Position numbers and translations under genes: made by a program. From positions 1 through 57,355 of the forward strand of contig JACKHP010000026.1 of assembly GCA_020638905.1 (NCBI GenBank): a stretch of DNA of 57,355 bases. The letters run 5' to 3'. This document shows, in pieces, positions 19,262-26,262 of this stretch (its first letter is position 1; each line of letters opens with the position of its first letter). The notes under the pieces were generated by a model. It saw only the letters and a list, made by a program, of their open reading frames with translations. It ran no database searches and was not told the origin of the DNA. This stretch comes from Planctomycetota bacterium. GTDB lineage: Bacteria > Planctomycetota > B15-G4.

Positions 19262-19301
19262 GGCCAGGTGGGGGAACACCTGGCCTCCGTCCCACATCGC
19301 C
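19246..19301. other. Large near-perfect stem-loop, possible terminator or structured RNA
   Basis: The inner stem GGCCAGGTG / CACCTGGCC has loop GGGGAA, flanked by a 3/3 internal loop. The outer stem is GGCGACGTGGGAC / GTCCCACATCGCC with one mismatch. This gives about 21 paired positions within 56 bases. It begins about 60 bases after the macroglobulin gene. No T-run follows, so it could be a protective 3' end structure, a terminator of unusual type, or part of a degraded repeat element. Confidence 0.5.
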
Positions 19302-19466
19302 CGCCGCTGCTCGCGCGGCGCTCCCTTCGCGAGATGGAAGGATGAACTGCTCGGCGGACGCGAGCAAACCGGCGGCGTGACGCGGCGCCCACTCCGCACG
19401 CGCGGCGCTTCACGCGCTGCGTGCGCGCCCACTGACCATCGTCACGCAGCATCGCGCAGCTTCGGA

Positions 19467-19501
19467 CAGTCCTCGCCGCCTGCGGCGGCTGCGGAACTTG
19501 C
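19467..19501 (+). repeat. Left copy of 35-bp inverted repeat
   Basis: This copy starts CAGTCCTCGCCGCC and ends GGAACTTGC. Its reverse complement matches 19838-19872 at 32 of 35 positions. It lies in the roughly 800-base stretch 19188-19997 that has no convincing gene; the open frames there have no recognisable protein character. Confidence 0.6.
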
Positions 19502-19800
19502 AGCGCGCTGGGCATGTGCCTCGGGGCGCGCATTCCGGAGCGGGAGGAAGCTCAGCGCGCTGGCGCGCGGCTTCGCGGCGATTCGGCGCGCGCGTCGAGT
19601 CAAAGGATCTTTCGAGGCAGGTGGTGCGCGCCGCCGGGGTGAGTCTCGTGCGTGAGCATGATCGCGAAGGCTGACGACATCGAGCTGCGTGCCGGCTCTG
19701 GACGGCGCGCCGGCGCGCGTGATTCGCCGACGGCGCTGCGGCTCGATACGCTGCGAGTCGGCGGGACATGCAGGCGCTCGATCCTCGCGACTCGTGTCGA

Positions 19801-19917
19801 GTGTGCGGACCGGAGGAGCGCAGGGGGCGATCGCCCAGCGAGTTCCGCAGGCGCCGCAGGCGCCGAGGACTGCTCGAGCGGGGCGGTCGCCCCCGAGCAC
19901 CCGGAGTGTCCGCACAC
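19801..19917. repeat. Nested palindrome containing right copy of the 35-bp inverted repeat
   Basis: The outer arms GTGTGCGGAC (19801-19810) and GTCCGCACAC (19908-19917) pair perfectly. Inside them GGGGGCGATCGCC pairs with GGCGGTCGCCCCC with one mismatch. The centre carries the right copy (19838-19872) of the inverted repeat whose partner is at 19467-19501. The layout suggests a mobile-repeat or REP-like palindromic element, or a structured RNA. Confidence 0.5.
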
Positions 19918-19997
19918 ACGGATCTCCAGCCCGCGAGCACGCGCGTGGAGTCGCCCCCCGCCGACTCGCCAACGCCGCCGTCCCGCCCCGCGGCGCG

Positions 19998-20300
19998 TCA
20001 GAGATCGATGAACAGGTCGGTGCTGTCGCAGGAGATGTCGTACGTCTCGACGTCCGCGCGCGCCGGGGGCGAGCAGCTGCCGGTGCGGACGTCGGCGGTG
20101 GCGCCGTGCAGGGGGCAGCGCACGACCGAGCCGGTCATGGCGCCTTCGGAGAACGAGCCGCCGGCGTGGGGGCAGGTGTCGTCGATGGCGTAGTACTGGC
20201 CGGTGGTGTTGAAGACCGCGATGCGCTTGCCGTCGATCTCGAGGCAGACGCCCTTGCCGACGGGGAAGTTCTCGACCGGTCCGATGTTCCTGAGGGGCAC
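19998..20300 (-). CDS. Rieske [2Fe-2S] ferredoxin-like protein
   Basis: Small (100-residue) stand-alone Rieske protein of the nitrite-reductase-small-subunit/biphenyl-dioxygenase-ferredoxin type. Cluster ligands are C43-P-H45 and C62-x2-H65 (CPHAGG and CPLHGA). No signal peptide or membrane segment is seen, so it is probably a soluble electron carrier. The start is a GTG with AGGAGAT upstream. No oxygenase or reductase partner lies next to it, so its redox partner is unknown. The extra Cys residues C76 and C91 are not part of the family motif. Confidence 0.88.
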   Translation of the reverse strand: MPLRNIGPVENFPVGKGVCLEIDGKRIAVFNTTGQYYAIDDTCPHAGGSFSEGAMTGSVVRCPLHGATADVRTGSCSPPARADVETYDISCDSTDLFIDL

Positions 20301-20493
20301 GCGGATCTCCTGGCTTCGGTGGGGGACTGGGCTTGCGGTCGCGCGGGCCGCCGGACGATTTGCGCCACCGGCGCGCCGTGCCGTGCGACGCCGCCGGGGT
20401 GGCGATTGTAGGAAACGCGCGCGCCGCGTCGACGGTGCGTCCCGCGGGTGGGCGTGCGCGCGGCCGCGTGCGTGCGTCGGGGCTCGGCTGCGG

Positions 20494-20499
20494 TACCAT
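20494..20499 (+). promoter_or_regulatory. Possible -10 element (TACCAT)
   Basis: TACCAT followed by a GC-rich stretch lies about 50 bases before the GTG of the secreted HEAT-like gene. No good -35 box is visible. It belongs to a set of similar TAnnnT sites upstream of genes in this window. Confidence 0.3.
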
Positions 20500-20551
20500 C
20501 GCGGGACGCGCGCCGTCGCCCGCGCGCGCGTCCCCGCGTGGAGGTCCCGCC

Positions 20552-21475
20552 GTGATCCTCTCCAGGCCGTCGGTGATCGTGCTGTGCGCGGCGCTGTGCG
20601 CGCCCGTGTCCCTCGCGTTCGGTCCGACGGCGTCCCTCGCCTCGACGCAGGACGCCGCCAAGGCGCCCGACGAGAAAGGCCTGCGCGAGGCCTTCCACTC
20701 GGCCTACCTGAGCCGGCTGCCCGAGGACCGCGCGCTGGCCGTGACGACCTTCGACGAGGCCACCCGCGCGTTGCCCGACGGCGGCTCGTCGCGGCTCGTG
20801 GCCAAGACCCTGGCCGAGGCGCTCGACGACGAATCGTTCACGGTGCGCGTCCCGGCGCTGCGGGCCCTCTCGTGGGGACGCCACGTCGACACGGTGCTCG
20901 ACGTGCTGCCCAAGTTCCTCGACGACCTGCGCGACGACATCGAGAAGCTCTCGACGCGCCCGGACGAGGCCTCGCGCAACAGGATGCGCGACACGATCGT
21001 GCTCTACGGCGAGGGCGCCAAGGCCCTGGCCACGCACGCCGACGACCGCGTGGTCGACTACCTCGCGGGCGAGATCCGAACGCTGCGCCCGTCGGGTTCG
21101 TCGACGAACATCTACTCGCTGCGCATGATCGTCCCGCTGGCCGACGCGCTGCTCATGCTCGGGTCGCGCGAGGCGGTCGAGGCCGTGGTGAAGGCCACCG
21201 CGTCCTTCGGCGGCGGCGAGATGCGCTGGGACAACGTCAAGAAGGCGGCCGGCGAGCTGCACGAGTCGCTGGCGCGCTTCGCCGAGTCGAAGGGCGATGC
21301 GGCGCCGACGTTCGACGACTTCTACGACCAGTCCTGGCACACCTGGTACGAGAAGCACGAGGACGAGCTGCCGAAGAAGCTGGGCAAGCTCAAGCAGCCC
21401 ACCGAGCGTCCGGCGTACGAGCCGGAGGATCGCGTTCCCGACCGCGCCGGCCCGGGACGCGTCGAGCGCCCGTGA
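20552..21475 (+). CDS. Secreted helical-repeat protein of unknown function
   Basis: A 307-residue protein with a signal peptide-like N terminus (VIVLCAALCAPVSLAF). The mature part is helical and charged, with stretches such as SLVAKTLAEALDDESFTVR-like and VRVPALRALSWGRHVDTVL that resemble HEAT/ARM repeats. The C terminus is Lys/Pro/Glu-rich. I do not recognise a catalytic motif. GTG at 20552 is preferred over an upstream ATG: GGAGGT lies eight bases before it, and the signal peptide then begins at residue 1. The stop overlaps the next gene's GTG (GTGA), so the two are co-translated. Confidence 0.75.
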   Translation: MILSRPSVIVLCAALCAPVSLAFGPTASLASTQDAAKAPDEKGLREAFHSAYLSRLPEDRALAVTTFDEATRALPDGGSSRLVAKTLAEALDDESFTVRVPALRALSWGRHVDTVLDVLPKFLDDLRDDIEKLSTRPDEASRNRMRDTIVLYGEGAKALATHADDRVVDYLAGEIRTLRPSGSSTNIYSLRMIVPLADALLMLGSREAVEAVVKATASFGGGEMRWDNVKKAAGELHESLARFAESKGDAAPTFDDFYDQSWHTWYEKHEDELPKKLGKLKQPTERPAYEPEDRVPDRAGPGRVERP

Positions 21476-21894
21476 GCCGTCCGCCGTTCCACCTCGCGTT
21501 CCCGGTGCACGACCTCGCGGCGGCGCGCGCGTTCTACGGCGGACTGCTCGGGTGTCCCGAGGGGCGCAGCAGCGAGACGTGGGTCGACTTCGACCTGCGC
21601 GGGCACCAGATCGTGGCGCACCTCGTCGAGGGCGACGCGACCGGACCCGTCCCGCGCCACGACGTCGACGGCGACCTGGTGCCGGTGCGCCACTTCGGCC
21701 TCGTGCTCGGGTGGGACGAGTGGCACGCGTTCGCCGACGCGCTCGCCGCGCGCGGGGTCGACTTCGCGGTGCGTCCGCACGTGCGTTTCGCAGGCAGGGT
21801 CGGCGAGCAGGCCACGCTGTTCGTGCTCGACCCGAGCGGCAACGCGCTCGAGTTCAAGGCCTTCAAGGATCCTGCGCGCCTCTTCGCGCGCTGA
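21472..21894 (+). CDS. Glyoxalase/VOC-superfamily protein
   Basis: A 140-residue protein with the vicinal oxygen chelate fold. The paired beta-alpha-beta modules can be seen as FHLAFPVHDLAAARAFYGG and VRHFGLVLGWDEWHAF. Likely metal ligands are the His in FHLAF, the His in VRHFGL and the Glu in GNALEFK. It resembles the VOC proteins annotated as dioxygenase-like or glyoxalase-like; the substrate is unknown. It is translationally coupled to the gene before it. Confidence 0.85.
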   Translation: MSRPPFHLAFPVHDLAAARAFYGGLLGCPEGRSSETWVDFDLRGHQIVAHLVEGDATGPVPRHDVDGDLVPVRHFGLVLGWDEWHAFADALAARGVDFAVRPHVRFAGRVGEQATLFVLDPSGNALEFKAFKDPARLFAR

Positions 21895-21979
21895 GCGGGA
21901 GGAGTCGTCCTCCGCCTTGTCGAAACGGCGATCGCGTGGCAGGCTTTTGCGCGCGGCGGGAGGACGTGCGGGGGGTGGC

Positions 21980-23452
21980 GTGGGTTACCAACGCGAGAGC
22001 TGTGCGATCTTCATCAGCGCGCGCACCGAGGAGATGTCGTGGGAGCGTCACGCGGCTTACCATGCGATCCGTCGAGCCGGCCTGTTCCCCCTGACCTTTG
22101 ACACGGCGCTCAACGAGCTGAGCGATCGCGCGTTGCCGCAGGCACCGCCGAGGCGTGCCGACTACGTGAGGTCTTCCGGGACGCGTTGTATCGCCGACCA
22201 AGTCGACGCGCTGCTCGATGCCTCGCGCTTCTTCGTGGGCGTCTACGGCGAATCGATGGGGCTGCCGGACTACACCCTCGGCTGGCTGACCTGGCTCGAA
22301 TACGAGTTCCTGCGCTTCGTCAGCGCGCGGCTCCAGGCGATGGCGTGGCCGAGGAGTGATGTAGCTGGCTTCCTCGACGGCCTCCCCCGCGAGGCACGCA
22401 TGCTGTTCGCGAGTCCGGAGAGGAGGCCGGGCGAGCAGCGTCCGAGAGCCGAGCTGTTGAGCGAGTGCTTGCGCATCCATGCGTACGTGCACTGGCTGAG
22501 GGACGTCCTCGCGGGGCAGGGCACCAAGTGGGTCGTCGACAAGGTACAGGCCATCCTTCAGCTCGACATGTTGTTCCTGGTCAAGAAACCCACCGATCGC
22601 GACTACGCCCCGTCGCGCGACCTGGCCGAGTTCCTGGGCGGGCTCCGATGTCGGACACCGACCGTCCGCACACACCGGGCGCCGTGGGCCAAGAACCACC
22701 AGCGCTACAGGCCCGCCCACCTGCAGGTCTTCAGCGCCGTGCTCGCTCGTGGGCGCGAGTGGCTGCAGCAACACCACAAGGAACGAGCGGAGCAGGCGGT
22801 TCGGAATCAGGCAAGTCAGGAACCACGCGCGCCCTCGTCCGAAGTCGTCCGGTTCGAGATCTCACCGCGGCTCCCGGTAGCCAATCCGCCGGCCGTGCTC
22901 TACCGCCTGCTGCGCGTGCTGTTGCTCGAGGGCCTCGACGTGCGTCGGCTGTGCGCAGACTGGGGCGACGAGCAGGGCCACCGATTCGTGGTCTGCGAGG
23001 CAGTCTCCTACGACACTGCCGGCATCATGCCGAGAAGCAGCGCGCCCGTACAGGACGCCCTGCGGAACGGGCTCGGACTCCCCGAGGCCGACTTCGCGAT
23101 CCGCATCCTTGATGCGAAGCAGGTCGACGCCCGTATGCCGACGCGCTCCTCGCACGGGACGTCCTCTCGGCAGTGCATGCTGCACTTCGTCGACGTACCC
23201 GGCATCCTGTGGGCTGCCGTGAGCCTGGTGACGGCGCACCACGGCAACATCGTCTCGCTCGACGCTCGCGCGACCCCGGACGTCCCGGCACTGCACTCCG
23301 CCAGTGCCACGTGCGTGATCTTCTTCGAGATGGCGGAATCGTTGGCGAGTCCGCCGCCAGACCCGGAACTCGAATACGAGCTGGGTTGCATCCATGGCAT
23401 GCTGGGCGTCTCGTTGGGCCCTCCCGAGCAGGCCCGGGGCGGGCTGCCGTGA
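21980..23452 (+). CDS. DUF4062-like N-terminal domain plus two ACT-like domains
   Basis: A 490-residue soluble protein of unusual composition. Residues about 8-230 resemble DUF4062, a Rossmann/TIR-like domain usually found at the N terminus of STAND NTPases. Matching stretches are CAIFISARTEEMSWERHAA, LLDASRFFVGVYGESMGLP and a later LDMLFLVKK strand. Here no NTPase follows. Instead two stretches look like ACT regulatory domains: from about residue 292 (FEISPRLP...VLYRLLRVLLLEGLDV) and from 401 (LHFVDVPGILWAAVSLV). GTG at 21980 is preferred; TTG at 21917 would add 21 basic residues. The stop overlaps the lipoprotein gene (GTGA). By eye its base composition is less extreme than its neighbours. 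The role is unknown: signalling or conflict-type sensing is conceivable. Confidence 0.75.
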   Translation: MGYQRESCAIFISARTEEMSWERHAAYHAIRRAGLFPLTFDTALNELSDRALPQAPPRRADYVRSSGTRCIADQVDALLDASRFFVGVYGESMGLPDYTLGWLTWLEYEFLRFVSARLQAMAWPRSDVAGFLDGLPREARMLFASPERRPGEQRPRAELLSECLRIHAYVHWLRDVLAGQGTKWVVDKVQAILQLDMLFLVKKPTDRDYAPSRDLAEFLGGLRCRTPTVRTHRAPWAKNHQRYRPAHLQVFSAVLARGREWLQQHHKERAEQAVRNQASQEPRAPSSEVVRFEISPRLPVANPPAVLYRLLRVLLLEGLDVRRLCADWGDEQGHRFVVCEAVSYDTAGIMPRSSAPVQDALRNGLGLPEADFAIRILDAKQVDARMPTRSSHGTSSRQCMLHFVDVPGILWAAVSLVTAHHGNIVSLDARATPDVPALHSASATCVIFFEMAESLASPPPDPELEYELGCIHGMLGVSLGPPEQARGGLP

Positions 23453-24261
23453 GCGATCGACCCCAATCGACCCCGATTCGGAGCCGACTCTTGCGACTCT
23501 GCTCTACGCATATCGTGCTCGCGGGCATCGTCTTGGCCGCGGGTTGCGCGGGCGTGGCGCTGCCCGAGGCGCCCGCCGACGCCGAGTCCTTCGTGGCGGC
23601 CGTGCAGGCGGCCCACCGGGCGCCCACGACGGCGACCTTCACCCAGGACGCCGACGTGCTCGCGCCGGACGGCACGGTCACCGGGACCTCGGTCATGGAC
23701 GAGTGGCTCTCGATCCCCGGGCACCTGCGCATCGACGTGCGCGGCGACGACCCGCAGAGCGTCCTGTACCACCCCGCGGGCCGCACGCTCGTCCGCTCCG
23801 ACGGCACGCAGGTGGACAGCCCGCGCCCGTCGCTGGCGATGCTGCTCATGCTCGACGTGCTGGCCGAGGCACCGGCGCGCTGGCTCGAGCGCGCGCGTGA
23901 CGCGGGCCTCGACACGTCGATCGTGTCGTCCAGCGTGTGGGACGGGCGGCCGGCGTTCCTGCTCGGCGCGCACCCCGGGCAGCTCGACCGCGTGCAGCTC
24001 TGGGTCGACGCCGAGACGCTGCTCCCGGTGCGCTACGTCGAGCTCTCGCCGGGGCCGGACGGCGAGTCCCACGTGCTCGAGGGTCGCGCGTCCGAGTACC
24101 GCGACTTCGGCGGCGTCCCCTTCCACACGCGCTTCCTGTTCCTCGAGGACGGCGTGCCGGTCGTGCAGGAGCGCTACCGCGACGTGCGCGTCGACGTCCC
24201 GCTCGAGCCGGGCACGTTCGACCCGGCGATCGTGGCGCGGCGCTTTCAGGGCGCGGGCTGA
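23449..24261 (+). CDS. Lipoprotein, LolA/RseB-like fold suspected
   Basis: A 270-residue lipoprotein with a signal peptide ending in a lipobox (VLAAGC). The mature part runs through alternating strands typical of outer-membrane lipoprotein-sorting-like (DUF1571/LolA-type) proteins, e.g. VDEWLSIPGHLRIDV-like, RVQLWVDAETLLPVRYVEL and YRDFGGVPFHTRFLFLEDG. Family assignment rests on this pattern only. The GTG start overlaps the stop of the DUF4062/ACT gene, so the two proteins are probably made together. The downstream YtxJ gene is convergent. Confidence 0.75.
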   Translation: MSDRPQSTPIRSRLLRLCSTHIVLAGIVLAAGCAGVALPEAPADAESFVAAVQAAHRAPTTATFTQDADVLAPDGTVTGTSVMDEWLSIPGHLRIDVRGDDPQSVLYHPAGRTLVRSDGTQVDSPRPSLAMLLMLDVLAEAPARWLERARDAGLDTSIVSSSVWDGRPAFLLGAHPGQLDRVQLWVDAETLLPVRYVELSPGPDGESHVLEGRASEYRDFGGVPFHTRFLFLEDGVPVVQERYRDVRVDVPLEPGTFDPAIVARRFQGAG

Positions 24262-24305
24262 ACCGGGAGGCGCTCGGCGCGGCGGCCGGGCGGCGCGACC
24301 GCGGT

Positions 24306-24644
24306 TCAGCTCGAGGCCGACTCCCACGCACGCTCGAGGGCCGGCACCAGGACCCCGCCGTGCGAGGCGTCCCAGGCCGGGCGTCCGTCGACGAACAGGA
24401 TCGCCTGGGGCGACGCGTGCGGCACGCCGCAGGCCTCGGCCAGGCCGCGGGCCGTCCGGCGGTCGGCGATCACGTCGACGAACAGCGCCGGCACGTCGGG
24501 GTGCGCTCCGAGGAAGCGCTGCCACTGCTCGTGGGCGGCGTGGCTGGTGGGGCAGATGGGCGAGTGCTTGAACAGCAGCACCCGCGGATGGGCGGCGATT
24601 CCGCGCTCGAAATCGTCGAGGCTGTGCAGGACCGACTGGGGCAT
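24306..24644 (-). CDS. ytxJ: YtxJ-like thiol oxidoreductase (bacillithiol system)
   Basis: A 112-residue thioredoxin-fold protein of the YtxJ/DUF2847 family. The active-site region reads LLFKHSPICPTS with C31, and the family hallmark VPHASPQAILFVDG follows. In Firmicutes and Bacteroidota YtxJ is a monothiol bacilliredoxin-like protein linked to bacillithiol. Its presence suggests this organism uses bacillithiol or a related thiol, although no bsh genes are in the window. It is divergent from the Rrf2 regulator, sharing a 100-base upstream region with it. Confidence 0.9.
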   Translation of the reverse strand: MPQSVLHSLDDFERGIAAHPRVLLFKHSPICPTSHAAHEQWQRFLGAHPDVPALFVDVIADRRTARGLAEACGVPHASPQAILFVDGRPAWDASHGGVLVPALERAWESASS

Positions 24645-24684
24645 GGGCGGAACGATTCTCCCTCGGGATGGTCAGGTCGGTTGG

Positions 24685-24690
24685 TAGACT
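24685..24690 (+). promoter_or_regulatory. Possible -10 element (TAGACT) of the Rrf2 gene
   Basis: TAGACT followed by CGCCCC lies 55 bases before the ATG of the Rrf2-family gene, in the shared divergent region with ytxJ. The -35 is not obvious. Confidence 0.35.
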
Positions 24691-24744
24691 CGCCCCGGAT
24701 CCCGCGGGGCCGGGCCGTCGCCCCGCGATCCACGGGGACGTTCC

Positions 24745-25224
24745 ATGATCTACTCAGCAACCACCGAGTATGCCATCCGGGCGCTGGCGCACATCGCCAC
24801 GTTGACCCCCGGTGAGCGCATCCTGGCGCGCGACCTCGCCGCCGAGACGGGCATCCCGCGCCAGTTCCTGGGAAAGATCCTGCACCGGCTCGCGCGCCAG
24901 CACTTCCTCGACTCGGCCAAGGGACGCGGCGGCGGCTTCCGATTCGCGAAGGAGCCGGGCGAGATCTGCGTGGCCGACGTGGTCGAGGCCATGGAGGGCG
25001 TCGGGGGCGCGAAGAAGTGCGTCCTCGGGCTCGACGAGTGCAGCGACGACCAGCCCTGCCCGATGCACGACGAATGGGTGGGATTCCGGCGCCGGCTCAT
25101 GGAGCGCGTCTACTCGATGTCGATCTCCGACCTCGGGCGCAATCTCGACGCCAAGCGCAAGATGATCGCCGCCCAGGGCGGCACGTCGCCCGCCGCGGAC
25201 GCCCCGGTGAAGTCCGACGACTGA
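24745..25224 (+). CDS. Rrf2-family transcriptional regulator
   Basis: A 159-residue winged-helix repressor of the Rrf2 family (IscR/NsrR/CymR type). The N-terminal MIYSATTEYAIRALAHIA and the recognition region PRQFLGKILHRLAR are characteristic. Three cysteines lie at C92, C99 and C105 (KKCVLG..EC..QPCP), nearly the positions of the [2Fe-2S] ligands in IscR, so an Fe-S sensor of iron, NO or redox state is likely. It is divergent from ytxJ, making that gene and itself the obvious targets. The C-terminal tail (about 25 residues) is low complexity. Confidence 0.93.
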   Translation: MIYSATTEYAIRALAHIATLTPGERILARDLAAETGIPRQFLGKILHRLARQHFLDSAKGRGGGFRFAKEPGEICVADVVEAMEGVGGAKKCVLGLDECSDDQPCPMHDEWVGFRRRLMERVYSMSISDLGRNLDAKRKMIAAQGGTSPAADAPVKSDD

Positions 25225-25252
25225 GCGACGGACGCCGCCCCGGCGGCGTGAC

Positions 25253-26173
25253 TCAGACCGCCGCGCGTTCGGGCAGCAGACGCCCGAGGTTTCCGCCCAT
25301 CACGGCCGCGACCTCGTCCGACGAGAGCGCCGCCTCGTGCATGGCGGCCATCTGCACGTCGCGCAGGTCGCCGCGCCAGCCGCGCGGGAAGGTGCTCGAG
25401 TCGGTGCCGAACAGCACGCGCTCGTGTCCCAGCACGTCGACCGCCGCGCGGAACACGCGCGCCAGGCTCGGACGCTCGGGCTGGGTGAGCATCCAGTCGT
25501 TGCTCGACGAGCTGTCGACGCACACGTTCTCGCACTGCGAGCCGGTCATGAGCGCCTCGCGCAGGAAGCCCGCGCCGAAGTGCGGGATCACGAACGTCAC
25601 GTCGCGGAAGCGGTTGGCCGCGGGCACGATCGAGAGCGGGTTCGCGAACGCGAGGTCGTACGGCCGCGGGTGGCCGAGCAGGTCGCGCAGCTTTACCGTG
25701 AGGATGCCGCAGTGCACGATGACCGGCGCGCCGTGCGCCCGGGCCAGCTCGTAGATCGGGTCGAGCCGCGCGTCGGACGCTCCCACGTGGTGCATCGCGG
25801 GGAACAGCAGGATGCCGCGCAGTCCGAGCTCGCCCAGGCAGCGCTCGACGAACGCCGCCGCGTCGGGTGCACGCGGGTCGACGAGCGTGTAGCCGACCAG
25901 GCGTCCCGCCGCGCGGCGCACGGCCTCGGCCACCACGGCGGCCTCCGGCGGGACGCTCGCGAAGGTCACCATGCGTCGCACGCCGGCACGATCCATCTCG
26001 GCCAGCCAGCGGTCGGTGTGGGCCGCCGTGTCGTCGGACGGGGTCTCGAGCCCGGTCTTCGCCGCGACCTCGGCCAGCAGCGCGGCGGGGTCGCCGCCGC
26101 GCGGCGACTGCTTCGCGAGGGTGGTGAAGAAGGTCGACGAGAAGAAGTGCGTGTGCGCGTCCTGGATGTCCAT
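25253..26173 (-). CDS. Amidohydrolase-family metal-dependent hydrolase
   Basis: A TIM-barrel amidohydrolase of the amidohydrolase-2 type (decarboxylases such as ACMSD and related hydrolases). The metal-binding DAHTHFF lies at the N terminus, APVIVHCGI in the middle, VTFVIPHFGAGF after it, and the late aspartate sits in VLFGTDSSTFPRG. About 306 residues is typical. Three in-frame ATGs exist (26203, 26185, 26173). The last is preferred because the DAHTH motif then lies at the usual distance from the start, but no ribosome site decides it. The substrate is unknown. Confidence 0.87.
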   Translation of the reverse strand: MDIQDAHTHFFSSTFFTTLAKQSPRGGDPAALLAEVAAKTGLETPSDDTAAHTDRWLAEMDRAGVRRMVTFASVPPEAAVVAEAVRRAAGRLVGYTLVDPRAPDAAAFVERCLGELGLRGILLFPAMHHVGASDARLDPIYELARAHGAPVIVHCGILTVKLRDLLGHPRPYDLAFANPLSIVPAANRFRDVTFVIPHFGAGFLREALMTGSQCENVCVDSSSSNDWMLTQPERPSLARVFRAAVDVLGHERVLFGTDSSTFPRGWRGDLRDVQMAAMHEAALSSDEVAAVMGGNLGRLLPERAAV

Positions 26174-26247
26174 GGCCGAGATCATACCGGTCGCGGGCCG
26201 CATCCGAGCCTCCCGGTCCGGCGGTGGAGGACGGCCCGCGGGCCCGC

Positions 26248-26253
26248 TAGACT
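26248..26253 (+). promoter_or_regulatory. Possible -10 element (TAGACT) of the MFS-PlsC gene
   Basis: TAGACT followed by GCCCCG lies only nine bases before the ATG. If functional, the message would be leaderless or nearly so. Confidence 0.3.
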
Positions 26254-26262
26254 GCCCCGACC

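Noticed and set aside
19209..19655. 148-residue frame in the 800-base gap
   Set aside because: Cys/Arg/Ala-rich composition, with no ribosome site and no family. The stretch is better explained by inverted repeats.
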